DNA from: Sulfurimonas sp.
Lineage (GTDB): Bacteria; Campylobacterota; Campylobacteria; Campylobacterales; Sulfurimonadaceae
DNA length: 64,000 nucleotides
Direction: 5' to 3'
Assembly: GCA_027013295.1 (NCBI GenBank)
Contig: JALUXP010000058.1
Span: 1 to 64,000 of the forward strand
Part shown: one piece after another, positions 1-9,602 of the stretch
Layout: the number at the start of each line of letters is the position of its first letter
Numbering within the stretch: position 1 is the first letter of the stretch
Position numbers and translations under genes: made by a program
The notes under the pieces: model-generated
The model's input: the letters and a program-made list of their open reading frames with translations, nothing else
Told to the model about the DNA's origin: nothing
Database searches by the model: none

Positions 1-1002
1 GGTCAAGATGCCGCTTATTTGGCAAAGCTATTGCTTAGTAAAAATTATAAGGTGTATGGGACATACAAAAAAGAAAACGATCTTAGCTTTTGGCGGCTCC
101 AAGAGTTAGGAGTAGAGCATCATCCCCATTTGGAATTGCTAGAGTATGATTTGCTTGATTTGGATGCTACGATGGATATGTTCAAGTCACTCAAACCTGA
201 TGAGGTATATAATTTAGCTGCACAGAGTCATGTTCCAAAATCTTTTGAGGAGCCTGTAGAGACTGTTGGTGCTACTGGTTTGGGTGTGTTGCATATACTC
301 GAAGCTATCCGGTATGTAGATACAAATATAAAACTGTTTCAAGCTTCCTCTTCTGAGATATTTGGGAAAACCCACATATATCCACAAACAGAAGAGACAA
401 AGTTTTACCCTAGAAACCCTTATGGTGTCTCAAAAGCTTTTGCACACATGATGACAATCAATTATAGAGAAACTTATGGTATCTTTGCTTGCATCGGGAT
501 CCTTTACAATCATGAATCACCACTAAGGGGTGAAGCGTTTGTAACGAGGAAGATAACGAGCAGTGTCGCTAAAATTAAACTAGGGCAATTGGATGTTTTA
601 AAACTTGGCAACTTAGATGCCAAGCGTGACTGGGGCTATGCACAGGAGTATGCTCAGGCAATGCACTTGATGATGCAAGAGGAAGTCCCCCAGACATATA
701 TCTTGGCAACAAATAGGGTGCAAACTGTAAGGGACTTTGTCATAATGGCTTTTAAGGCTGTTGATATAGAGTTGGAATTTAGTGGCAGTGGTGAGAATGA
801 GTTTGCAAGAGATGTAAAAACAGGAAAAGTGGTATTAGAAGTAAATCCTATCTTTTATAGACCTTTAGAGAAGGAACTCTTGATAGGGAATCCTAAAAAG
901 ATTCAAGAGAGATTAGGCTGGCAAGCAAAAACTTCACTGGAAGAGATATGTAAGATAATGGTCGAAGCTGATTTGAAAAGGAATGTGAAACATGAGCTGT
1001 AA
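1..1002 (+). CDS. gmd: GDP-mannose 4,6-dehydratase-like SDR (5' end truncated by window)
   Basis: Frame is open from base 1 (GQDAAYLAKLLLSKNYKVYGTYKK); NLAAQSHVPKSFEEP, SSSEIFG, YGVSKAFAH, NHESPLRGEAFVTRKI motifs typical of GMD. Confidence 0.9.
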   Translation, partial: GQDAAYLAKLLLSKNYKVYGTYKKENDLSFWRLQELGVEHHPHLELLEYDLLDLDATMDMFKSLKPDEVYNLAAQSHVPKSFEEPVETVGATGLGVLHILEAIRYVDTNIKLFQASSSEIFGKTHIYPQTEETKFYPRNPYGVSKAFAHMMTINYRETYGIFACIGILYNHESPLRGEAFVTRKITSSVAKIKLGQLDVLKLGNLDAKRDWGYAQEYAQAMHLMMQEEVPQTYILATNRVQTVRDFVIMAFKAVDIELEFSGSGENEFARDVKTGKVVLEVNPIFYRPLEKELLIGNPKKIQERLGWQAKTSLEEICKIMVEADLKRNVKHEL

Positions 1003-1843
1003 ACTTTGTTCAAGTGATAGGTTTAAATATAGAGAGGGTGAGGTTCGTGATGCAAAAGAGCTTAAAATCTTAGAGTGTGAGGAGTGCTCCCTTGTCTATC
1101 TCTCAAGTGTAGATCATATAGATGAGGAGTTTTATGAAAGCTCAAATATGCACAAAGAAGTTGACTTTCTCAAGTGGCAAAATGATACCAAAGCCGATGA
1201 TGAGAGACGCTTTGAGTTTATGGAGTCGATGATAACAAACAGGTCAGTTTTAGATTTTGGAAGTGGTAATGGTGGTTTTTTGCTTCGAGCACGAGAGGTC
1301 GCTAAAGAGGTGGTGGGTGTAGAGTTAGAAAAAGCAGTTATCCCTCACTATGAAGCCAAGGGATTAGCACTTTATGATGATTTGGAGAGTATTGATAAAA
1401 AGTTTGATTATATTACTGCTTTTCATGTGATAGAGCATCTTAAAAATCCAGAGGTCATTTTAAAAAAGATGGCTACACTTTTGAGTGATGGTGGGAAAAT
1501 TATCTTAGAAGTTCCAAACTCACAAGATGCACTCCTGAGTCTCTATGAAAACGAGGCATTTTCAAAGTTTACATACTGGAGTTGCCATCTTTATCTTTAC
1601 AATCAACATACACTTTCACTCTTAGCAAAAAAAGCATCTTTAAAGGTTGATTTTATCAAACATATCCAAAGATACCCCCTCTCAAATCATCTCTACTGGC
1701 TCTCAAAAAACAGAGCAGGTGGGCATACAAAATGGGGTAAGTTTCTTGACTCTGATGCATTAAACTCTGCATATGAGGCACAGTTAGCATCTATCGGTGC
1801 TACCGATACCATCATCGCAATGGTATCTAAGGATGCTCTATGA
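992..1843 (+). CDS. Class I SAM-dependent methyltransferase with N-terminal zinc-ribbon-like CxxC pairs
   Basis: CKLCSS...CEEC, VLDFGSGNGGFL motif I, FDYITAFHVIEHL. Confidence 0.85.
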   Translation: MSCKLCSSDRFKYREGEVRDAKELKILECEECSLVYLSSVDHIDEEFYESSNMHKEVDFLKWQNDTKADDERRFEFMESMITNRSVLDFGSGNGGFLLRAREVAKEVVGVELEKAVIPHYEAKGLALYDDLESIDKKFDYITAFHVIEHLKNPEVILKKMATLLSDGGKIILEVPNSQDALLSLYENEAFSKFTYWSCHLYLYNQHTLSLLAKKASLKVDFIKHIQRYPLSNHLYWLSKNRAGGHTKWGKFLDSDALNSAYEAQLASIGATDTIIAMVSKDAL

Positions 1844-2508
1844 ATATAGCTTTTGTCCCTGCTCGTTGTGGAAGTAAGTCTATCCGTTTTAAAAACATCA
1901 AAGAGTTTTGTTCAAAACCTTTGATCTATTGGAGTTTGTTAGCATTAGAAAAATCTCATCTTATTGATGAGGTTTATGTTGCTAGTGATTGTGATGAGAT
2001 ACTAGATACGGTAAAGGGGTTTTCTTTTAAAAAAGTGCATCTTTATAAACGCGACAAAGAAAATGCTCAAGATGAATCATCAACAGAAGATGTAATGTTA
2101 GAGTTTTTATCGAAGTACAATTTCAAAGATGAAGATAAGTTCTTGTTAGTCCAAGCTACTTCTCCAACAACAACTTTTAAAGATATTACCAAGGCTATCA
2201 TCAAACTCAAAGAGGATAAGACAGACTCTTTACTGAGTGTAGTGAGAGAGAAAAAATTCTTTTGGGGAGATGATGCTTTGCCCATCAATTATGATTTTAA
2301 GAACCGTCCCCGTCGTCAAGATTTTAATGGGGTCTTGCTTGAAAATGGTGCATTTTATATCAATAGTGTAGGGAATATTTTACGAGATAAAAATCGTCTC
2401 AGCGGTAAGATAAGTTTTTATGAGATGCAAGATTACAATAACATAGATATAGATGAAGAGATTGACTGGGCTATAGCTGAAGAGTATATGAGAGAGTATG
2501 TCCTCTAG
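1840..2508 (+). CDS. Acylneuraminate (nonulosonate) cytidylyltransferase family protein
   Basis: N-terminal IAFVPARCGSKSIRFKNIKEF motif, LLVQATSPT; overlaps upstream CDS by 4 bp. Confidence 0.88.
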   Translation: MNIAFVPARCGSKSIRFKNIKEFCSKPLIYWSLLALEKSHLIDEVYVASDCDEILDTVKGFSFKKVHLYKRDKENAQDESSTEDVMLEFLSKYNFKDEDKFLLVQATSPTTTFKDITKAIIKLKEDKTDSLLSVVREKKFFWGDDALPINYDFKNRPRRQDFNGVLLENGAFYINSVGNILRDKNRLSGKISFYEMQDYNNIDIDEEIDWAIAEEYMREYVL

Positions 2509-2519
2509 CTTAAGAACCA

Positions 2520-3926
2520 TCACTTTTTAGAATTTTGAGCATTGATGGTTGTCTGTAAAGAAGAAAATTTAGCTTTGATTTTACCAATAAGCCCATCATA
2601 AGAGGCAAACCTTTTTTTCATGATTTCATAACGGTCATCAAGTGAAGCTTGGGCTTTTGTAAGGTTAGTTTCTAAGTTTGTACCTTGCTTTTTCAAGTCT
2701 TTAGAAAAGTTACTTATTTGCTTGTTGTAACCTGTATATTGATTGAGTTTATTATCTATATTTGTAAACCAGCCTGGTACATTATTGCCATTTGCATCTA
2801 TGCTACCAGTAAAGAGAGCTTTTACAGAGTCTGGGTTAGCAGTTAACTTACTCTCAAAAGCGGACTTATCAAAACTCATTATTCCATGTCTGTCAATCTC
2901 TATACCATAGTCCACAAGAGAGTTATTGTCTTTATTGATGCTAGTGATTACACTGTTGAGGTCATTTTTGATACCTCGAACAAAACTATCTCCGTTGAAG
3001 ACACCTACTGCACCAGTTTGTTTATCTTTTCCAGTCATATCATCAAGGTTTTGTACAAGATCATTGTAACTCTTTACAAACAGATCTAACGCATCTGTTA
3101 AGCCCGTCGTATCTTGTTTGATCGTGATTTTTGAGATATCACCTTTGGCTTTTAGTGTAATGTGAACACCTAAGATAAGGTCACTTATCTCATTAGAGCT
3201 TCTCTTGACATCAATACCATTGTAAAGAAACTCTGCATCAGTAGGTGCTTGAACAACTTTGTAACCATCAAGATTGTTCGTCGCATTATAAGCATCAAAA
3301 TGTCCATCTAATGAACCAGAACCATTTGTCCCGTCATCTGTATCTCTTATAGTTATAGCTTGGCTGGCTCCTGTTTTGACTGAGGAGAGTATAAGTGAGT
3401 ATTTCCCAGCACTTTTTTCTAAGATAGAAGCAGATATTGTGCTGTTTGCATCATCTGTGATAGATTGTGCAAGTGCCGTAAGCGTAGTGGTGTCATCATA
3501 TTTGATCTTGTGTGTGACCCCATCGATGCTTAGATTGAGAACACCACTTTGCCCACTGGCTGCTAGGGGGCTAGTTTTGCCACTAAATTCACCAAAACTT
3601 GTAATATCTTTTTTTGCTAAAGTTTTTGTCTCAATTGTAAATGATTTTACATTTGCTCCAGTGTCAACTTTTACATTAGCCTGACCGCTAGAGTTTACCG
3701 TAACCTTGTCGAAGATGGTATCATAGCTCAGTGCCGATGCACTTGCTTTGAAGCTTTTCATGAGAGATGCTAAAAGTTTTTCTGCCTTTTGAGCTTGTTC
3801 ATTTGTTTTTATTTTTGTTTTTATCGGCTTTATGATCCTGTCGGTATCTGCTTTTTTAAGTTTATCGATCACATCAGAGTTTAACATTCCAGAGCCTAGA
3901 CCGAGTGAGCTTATACTTCCACCCAT
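2520..3926 (-). CDS. fliD: Flagellar hook-associated protein 2 / filament cap
   Basis: SSLGLGSGMLNSDVIDKLKKAD N-terminus, FliD C-terminal domain, adjacent to fliS. Confidence 0.92.
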   Translation of the reverse strand: MGGSISSLGLGSGMLNSDVIDKLKKADTDRIIKPIKTKIKTNEQAQKAEKLLASLMKSFKASASALSYDTIFDKVTVNSSGQANVKVDTGANVKSFTIETKTLAKKDITSFGEFSGKTSPLAASGQSGVLNLSIDGVTHKIKYDDTTTLTALAQSITDDANSTISASILEKSAGKYSLILSSVKTGASQAITIRDTDDGTNGSGSLDGHFDAYNATNNLDGYKVVQAPTDAEFLYNGIDVKRSSNEISDLILGVHITLKAKGDISKITIKQDTTGLTDALDLFVKSYNDLVQNLDDMTGKDKQTGAVGVFNGDSFVRGIKNDLNSVITSINKDNNSLVDYGIEIDRHGIMSFDKSAFESKLTANPDSVKALFTGSIDANGNNVPGWFTNIDNKLNQYTGYNKQISNFSKDLKKQGTNLETNLTKAQASLDDRYEIMKKRFASYDGLIGKIKAKFSSLQTTINAQNSKK

Positions 3927-3983
3927 AAAAAATCCTTTCTTACTATATTATCTTATTATATCGGTAATTTGTTGATAAACTTT

Positions 3984-4001
3984 AAACAACTTTTGTTCCA
4001 T
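3984..4001 (-). promoter_or_regulatory. Putative sigma-54-like promoter upstream of fliD
   Basis: Minus strand reads TGGAACAAAAGTTGTTT: GG-N10-GT, close to the GG-N10-GC of sigma-54 promoters, 60-75 bp upstream of the fliD start. Confidence 0.35.
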
Positions 4002-4092
4002 AAATTTTTTATTGCAATATGCTAAAGAAAATAATATGCATGCCGATATACACCCAATGAAAGAATCAAACAGTGATATAAAAGGATCTAAA

Positions 4093-4464
4093 ATGTATGG
4101 CAACTTAGCACATGATACTTACGCTCAAAACAATATAGGTATTGAGTCACCAACTAAACTTATTGAGATGCTGTATGAAGGGGTTCTTCGTTTTAATGCA
4201 CAAGCAAAAAAATCGATAAAAGATTCAAATATTGAAAAAAAAGTTTACTGGATAAATCGTTCTATTGCTATCGTTACCGAATTGTTGTCAATATTAGATA
4301 TAAGACAAGGAGAGGTCGCTGAGTATTTAGATGGTCTTTACCAATACGAGATTAAACTTCTTACAGAAGCTATAGTAGATGAAGATATCGCAAAACTTGA
4401 TGAAGTAAGTGGTGTCTTTAAAGGACTCCTAGAAGCATGGAGAGAAACAACAAATGTGGCTTAA
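4093..4464 (+). CDS. fliS: Flagellar export chaperone FliS
   Basis: MYGNLAHDTYAQNNIGIESPTKLIEMLYEGVLRFNAQAK; start chosen at internal Met with AAAGGA upstream (ORF open from 4012). Confidence 0.9.
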   Translation: MYGNLAHDTYAQNNIGIESPTKLIEMLYEGVLRFNAQAKKSIKDSNIEKKVYWINRSIAIVTELLSILDIRQGEVAEYLDGLYQYEIKLLTEAIVDEDIAKLDEVSGVFKGLLEAWRETTNVA

Positions 4465-4708
4465 AGAATTACAAATTGCAATCATTGAAAAAAACACTAA
4501 TGAGATAGATAGATTGGTTGAGTGTATGCCGATGTACGAGAAGATGGAAGATATGCAATCAGCGGCATCTTTGTTAAAAGAAGCTAACAAGTTAATGATG
4601 ACACTCAAAGAAGAAACAGCTGAATCTATGAGTAAAATTAAAAAAACAAAAGATTTTTTAGACGCTACGCATTCAAAAAATTCATCCCTTTTTGATTCCA
4701 AAATTTAA
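4454..4708 (+). CDS. Small helical protein downstream of fliS (possible FliT-like)
   Basis: 84 aa predicted helical ORF overlapping fliS by 11 bp; position matches fliT in fliDST operons. Confidence 0.6.
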   Translation: MWLKELQIAIIEKNTNEIDRLVECMPMYEKMEDMQSAASLLKEANKLMMTLKEETAESMSKIKKTKDFLDATHSKNSSLFDSKI

Positions 4709-5371
4709 AGAGCGGATTGTATATTCACTTACAACTGCACCTTTTCTCATACTGAGTATGTGCTCAAGAGCATCTGCTATGTCAGATGCAAGTAGTTTTT
4801 CATTTTCCTTTTCACTCACATCAAATCTTAGTGCATCATAAAAATTAGTCTGTGTCATGTCTGGATTGATATTTGTAACACTAAGATTGGTTTTACGCGT
4901 CTCTTCAAAAAGTGAATCCCCAAAGGCTTTAAGACCTGATTTTGTTGCACTGTAGACCCCTGCAAACTTTGATGCTCTAAGTGCCTCGATGGAGTTGATG
5001 TTGATGAGATAACCATCATTTTTTTTGAGTGAACGAAGTAGGGCATTGGCAAGGAGTAGGGGGGTAGTGAGGTTTAAAAAAATCATCTGAGTGATAGTTG
5101 ATGCCTTAAGCTCTTCATGGGGTTCAAAGACACCAAAACCTGCACAGTTTACCAAAAGCTTAATCTCTTCACCTCTGAGTTTTTCTATGGCTTGAAATGT
5201 GCCTTTTTCTTGAGAAAGATCTGCTTGGATCGCAGTGAAGTTTTTTACGGATAGCTCTTTTATGCTTACCATTCTACTTATGCCAATTACTTCCCACCCT
5301 AGGTTCAAAAGCCTCTGAGTGATTGCTTTTCCTATGCCACTACTTGAGCCAGTTACTACCGCTTTATCCAT
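4682..5371 (-). CDS. SDR family NAD(P)-dependent oxidoreductase
   Basis: TGSSSGIGKAI, NCAGFG, NSIEALRASKFAGVYSATKSGLK (YxxxK). Confidence 0.9.
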   Translation of the reverse strand: MDKAVVTGSSSGIGKAITQRLLNLGWEVIGISRMVSIKELSVKNFTAIQADLSQEKGTFQAIEKLRGEEIKLLVNCAGFGVFEPHEELKASTITQMIFLNLTTPLLLANALLRSLKKNDGYLININSIEALRASKFAGVYSATKSGLKAFGDSLFEETRKTNLSVTNINPDMTQTNFYDALRFDVSEKENEKLLASDIADALEHILSMRKGAVVSEYTIRSLNFGIKKG

Positions 5372-5855
5372 TGAGAATCTCCATTATTGTATCTATCTGA
5401 GAGTAGATAAGTTTTTTTGTTTTGTCTTTTGTCACTTTTGAGGGTTCAAAGTGATCGCTTACAACTTTAAAAATATAACTATTTTTAAACCCTTGACTTG
5501 CTTGGCTAAAACCATATGATTCCATATCTACAGCATCATAAAGGTTTGTATGTTCAAGAGCTTCATCTACACAAGTGAGAATTTTTTGAGTTCCATTGAT
5601 GCACTGTGTAGCAGTATCTACCTGCAATAACTCACCAATATCAAAAGCATCTGATGCCCCGCAGATTCCTACATTAACAAGGGTATCGTTTTCTTTGAGT
5701 TGTGCGGATAAAATCTTCATCGTATTGTACATATTTTTAGTACCAATACCACTTATAATTACAGAATATAAAGTATTGGACTTTGAGGCATCTAGTTTAT
5801 ACTTTTCTATAAATGCTTGTGCTTCTGATTTTGTTGCAGTTATGATATATGTCAT
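5364..5855 (-). CDS. Nucleosidase / purine phosphorylase-like protein (short)
   Basis: GIGTKNMYNTMKIL, LVNVGICGASDAFDIGELLQVD, AVDMESYGFSQA typical of the PNP/MTAN fold. Confidence 0.7.
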   Translation of the reverse strand: MTYIITATKSEAQAFIEKYKLDASKSNTLYSVIISGIGTKNMYNTMKILSAQLKENDTLVNVGICGASDAFDIGELLQVDTATQCINGTQKILTCVDEALEHTNLYDAVDMESYGFSQASQGFKNSYIFKVVSDHFEPSKVTKDKTKKLIYSQIDTIMEILNG

Positions 5856-5911
5856 TTTTTTTCTTTTAAATTTATGATAGAATTATGACATAATAATAGG
5901 AGCAATACCAT

Positions 5912-6250
5912 ATGCCAATTTTAAAAGCAGATTATTCTAGTATAAGTCATGAAGAGATGGCAGCTAGTATAGGGCTAAGCATAAAACATATCCCAATACT
6001 TATAGAAAGTTTTCTCCAAGAGAGTCAACCTGCAATACTAAGTCTTAAAGAGGCTATCGAAGTCAACGATTTTGACTCTATCCATCGCTATGCACACTTT
6101 ATCAAAGGGAGTGCAGGAAATCTAAAGTTCAACGAAGTCTATGAGATGTCAAAAGAGATGGAATTTGCTGCTACAGATAAAAAAACAAATTTTGATTATC
6201 TTGCTTATTTTGATGCCATAGAAACAGCAATCTCTACTCTAAAATCTTAG
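5912..6250 (+). CDS. Hpt (histidine phosphotransfer) domain protein
   Basis: IHRYAHFIKGSAGNLKFNEVYEMSKEMEFAA: Hpt motif HxxKGSAxxL. Confidence 0.85.
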   Translation: MPILKADYSSISHEEMAASIGLSIKHIPILIESFLQESQPAILSLKEAIEVNDFDSIHRYAHFIKGSAGNLKFNEVYEMSKEMEFAATDKKTNFDYLAYFDAIETAISTLKS

Positions 6251-6289
6251 TAAAACAATAATTAAGTTTTATTTGCTATAATTTCATCG

Positions 6290-6404
6290 CTTCTCTTTAG
6301 ACCTGTGCAATGGTTACTTAAGACAATGTGTCAGGGTAGGAATACAGCAGCACACCTTATTTAGTTATGTGCCGCAGGTATCTGGAGGGGAGTCTTCCTT
6401 TTTT
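6290..6404 (+). ncRNA. ffs: Small bacterial signal recognition particle RNA (4.5S-like)
   Basis: Domain IV signature GTGTCAGGGTAGGAATACAGCAGCAC; complementary ends; extended -10 TGCTATAAT at 6275-6282; T-run at about 6399-6404. Confidence 0.88.
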
Positions 6405-6472
6405 CAATCTCATATCTAAAATTTAATCTTTTTCCACTATAATAATAAAATATAAATTAAAAGGTGTTTTTC

Positions 6473-6907
6473 ATGCAAAATAAAAGAAACAAGTCAGGTT
6501 TTTCTCTCATCGAGTTAATGATAGTTATTGTCATTTTAGGGCTTTTAGCAGCGATGGTTATGCCAGCTTTAACGGGAAAAGGTGAAGAAGCAAAAAGGGA
6601 TCTGGTCTGTGTGCAGATGAAATCACTCTACAATGGTGCACTTGATATGTTTAAACTCAACAACTCATTGTACCCATCTACGGAAGAGGGTTTAGCCGCT
6701 CTTGTAAAAAATCCTGATGAGGAGAAATACCCAAACTACTCTTCAAATGGTTATCTTAAAGACAATAAAATGCCAAAAGATTCATGGGGTGATGAGTTTA
6801 TCTATATCAATGATGAAGGTACTATTGAGATCATCTCTCTTGGTGCTGATAGAAAAGAGGGTGGCACTAAAGAGTCTAAAGATATCAAGATGAGTGAGTG
6901 TAAATAG
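6473..6907 (+). CDS. gspG: Type II secretion major pseudopilin GspG
   Basis: KSGFSLIELMIVIVILGLLAAMV prepilin motif; YPSTEEGLAALV, WGDEFIYI. Confidence 0.92.
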   Translation: MQNKRNKSGFSLIELMIVIVILGLLAAMVMPALTGKGEEAKRDLVCVQMKSLYNGALDMFKLNNSLYPSTEEGLAALVKNPDEEKYPNYSSNGYLKDNKMPKDSWGDEFIYINDEGTIEIISLGADRKEGGTKESKDIKMSECK

Positions 6908-6912
6908 CGGAG

Positions 6913-7461
6913 ATGTCTTCTTTTCAGGGCAAAAATAAACATGCCTTTTCTTTGATGGAACTTCTCATTGTAGTGCTTATCGTTGGTGTTGTTTATACTT
7001 TAGCTGTGAGTAATTTTCAAAATATAAAAGAGGGCAAAATAAAACCAACGCTTTTAACTTTGGAGCGTAACCTTGGAGATATCAAGCATGACAAAGAGGT
7101 AAAGCTCATCTGTTTAGATAATTGCGATAGTTGTTTTGTGCAGGTGGATGGCGTCTTGGATACAAATGCTAGTAAGTTGTTTGAAGAGTTTATTGACCCT
7201 AGTGTTAAGGTGTATCATTTTAATCCCAATACTGGGTTTAATGAGATTCAACAAGCAGTTTATTTTAACAAAGAAAATGTATCGCAAGATATTTGCTTCT
7301 CCTTAGCTGTCGATAAACAAGGGGTAAGTGATCAAGTGGTTGTGGAGTATAAGGATAAAGTGTATGACTTTACAACCTATTTTGAACCTACAAAAGTCTA
7401 TGCATCTACCTCTGAGATGATGGATGCAAAACAAAAACTCATCAATGAGGTCATACAGTGA
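6913..7461 (+). CDS. Type II secretion minor pseudopilin (GspH-like position)
   Basis: KHAFSLMELLIVVLIVGVVYTLAV prepilin signal. Confidence 0.8.
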   Translation: MSSFQGKNKHAFSLMELLIVVLIVGVVYTLAVSNFQNIKEGKIKPTLLTLERNLGDIKHDKEVKLICLDNCDSCFVQVDGVLDTNASKLFEEFIDPSVKVYHFNPNTGFNEIQQAVYFNKENVSQDICFSLAVDKQGVSDQVVVEYKDKVYDFTTYFEPTKVYASTSEMMDAKQKLINEVIQ

Positions 7462-8672
7462 TATTTAAGTACAAGGGGATCAATGAGTTTGGTAAAAATG
7501 TTCGCGATAAGATAGAAGCGACAAATCTCAGTGAAGCCAAATCAAAACTCAAAGCAAACTCTATCATCATCCAAAGTATAGAAGAGGAAAAACCCTCACT
7601 CTTTGCAAATATTAATTTTTCGAGAAAATATAAAATCCCACCAAAAGAGTTAGCATCGCTCTCTCGTGAACTCTCTATGTATATTCGTTCAGGTATCACC
7701 ATAGTCTCAGCTATAAAGATAGTTCAAACACATTATGAATCCAACAAAAAGATGAAACTTTTTCTCACAACTGTGAGTACCCACCTTGATGAAGGGAAAA
7801 ACTTTTTTACAGCCTTAGAGTCTCAAGAGATTGTAGAACTTCCACCTTTTTTTATACAGAGCATCAAAGTAAGTGAAAATGGTGGCATCTTAGATGAAGT
7901 TCTTTTAGAGTTGTCTCGCTTCTTAAAAGAGCAAGAAGATATCAATAAAGAGATAAAAGGTGCTTTTGCATACCCATCTTTTATGATCGTAATATCTTTA
8001 CTTATGATAGCATTTATGCTTACTTTTGTAGTCCCTCAGATCACAGGTATCTTTGAATCTATGGATCAAAAACTACCTGCCCCTACCATCTTTGTCATAG
8101 CGTTGGGGGATTTCTTTAGTGAGTATTTTACAACTATATTATTTTTTTTAGTTGTTATCGTATCTTTGTTTGTGTTTATGATGAAAAACAGTCATATTTT
8201 TGCGTATGGGGTGCATAAGTTTCTTCTGAAATTACCACTTTTTGGAGAGATTATCCAAAAGAGTGAGTTAGCGCGTTTTGCTTACATCGCTTCTTTACTT
8301 GTTCGCTCGGGTGTCCCTTTTGTCCAGACTATCAACCTTAGTGCAAACATTTTAAACAACCTCGTTCTTAAAGAGCTTTTTGTTGGTGCATCAAAAAGAG
8401 TCGTTGAGGGAAAACTTCTTTCTGCCGCACTCAATGCCTCTCCAATCAAAATTGACAATGCTTTCATCCAGTCAATCGCACTCGGAGAAGAGACCTCTCA
8501 GCTTCAAAATGTACTTACAAACACAAGTGAACTCTATTTTGAAGAAAATCGAGACAAGATAGCTACGCTCCTTACCTTACTTGAACCCTCTTTGATGCTC
8601 TTTGTTGGGGGAAGCATAGGTTTCATTGTAGCAGCTATGCTTCTTCCTATCTTCTCTATGAGTATCAGCTAA
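7458..8672 (+). CDS. gspF: Type II secretion inner-membrane platform protein GspF
   Basis: Two repeated GspF domains, FTFVVPQITGIF-like segment, C-terminal LLEPSLMLFVGGSIGFIVAAMLLPIF. Confidence 0.93.
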   Translation: MIFKYKGINEFGKNVRDKIEATNLSEAKSKLKANSIIIQSIEEEKPSLFANINFSRKYKIPPKELASLSRELSMYIRSGITIVSAIKIVQTHYESNKKMKLFLTTVSTHLDEGKNFFTALESQEIVELPPFFIQSIKVSENGGILDEVLLELSRFLKEQEDINKEIKGAFAYPSFMIVISLLMIAFMLTFVVPQITGIFESMDQKLPAPTIFVIALGDFFSEYFTTILFFLVVIVSLFVFMMKNSHIFAYGVHKFLLKLPLFGEIIQKSELARFAYIASLLVRSGVPFVQTINLSANILNNLVLKELFVGASKRVVEGKLLSAALNASPIKIDNAFIQSIALGEETSQLQNVLTNTSELYFEENRDKIATLLTLLEPSLMLFVGGSIGFIVAAMLLPIFSMSIS

Positions 8673-8681
8673 GTAAAAAGG

Positions 8682-9602
8682 ATGAAAAAAGGGATAGCAC
8701 TGCTTATAACACTGATGTTTATCATGGCGATAACCCTTAGCATTGGGGTAGGTTTAAGCTACACAAAACGAGCTCAAAAGAGTTTGTCTGATGAAAACTT
8801 TTTATTCCAAAGTGATATTATTTTGCATGATGTTTTAAGCCTACTTAAAAAGTCAAAAGATTTACAATTTGTAGCCAAAGATAAAAGTGGAAAAGCTTTT
8901 AATGTCTTTTTGGCACAAAGCTCATTTATCCCTTTTGAGTCCTCTGGAATCACAGTAACCATAGAGATAAAAAGTGCAAGATCCAAGTTCAATCCCGTTA
9001 CACTTATGAAAGCAAATTCAAAAAAGATTGATTTGCCAAGAGTAAATCTCTTGCGAGAATATTTTGCAAGAAAACAACTCAATAACACCTATGTTGACAT
9101 CCTTTTAGATGGCTTAGGTGGAGTCAAAGCAGATTTATCGTATAATAGCAATATATTTAATACAAAAAAGATGCTCTTTCGAGATTATATTGTGAGTAAA
9201 AAACATCTTGATGAGTTCAATGAGTTTTATAAAAATAGTTTTTATGATAATGCAATTTCACGGATAAATTTTGAGAACTTATTTTATTATGCTAAAGATA
9301 CAAAAGGTAAGTATCTTATAGACTTAAATCATGCAACACAGGATGTCTGGGAGTTGATGCTTAATGTTAATGCGTTGAGAGCTAAAGAGTTAGTGCTGGG
9401 CGAAGGATCTTACTCTATAAGCAATAAAGTACCTCTAAATAAGGATGAGTTGAGTATGCTTTCAAACTTCCAAACAAGTTATGAACCACAGATGTTTTTA
9501 GATGTGCAAGTGGAGATAACGCAGAACAAATCAAGTGCTAAGATAGCATTTGAATACGACATAAAAAATACAATAGGGTATAATTTTTCTTATGAGATTT
9601 AA
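8682..9602 (+). CDS. Type II secretion GspK-like minor pseudopilin
   Basis: MKKGIALLITLMFIMAITLSIGVGLSY N-terminus and operon position. Confidence 0.7.
   Translation: MKKGIALLITLMFIMAITLSIGVGLSYTKRAQKSLSDENFLFQSDIILHDVLSLLKKSKDLQFVAKDKSGKAFNVFLAQSSFIPFESSGITVTIEIKSARSKFNPVTLMKANSKKIDLPRVNLLREYFARKQLNNTYVDILLDGLGGVKADLSYNSNIFNTKKMLFRDYIVSKKHLDEFNEFYKNSFYDNAISRINFENLFYYAKDTKGKYLIDLNHATQDVWELMLNVNALRAKELVLGEGSYSISNKVPLNKDELSMLSNFQTSYEPQMFLDVQVEITQNKSSAKIAFEYDIKNTIGYNFSYEI

Noticed and set aside
6290-6404. Region considered as a novel riboswitch before gspG
   Set aside because: Contains the SRP RNA domain IV signature, its own promoter and terminator; it is the small SRP RNA.
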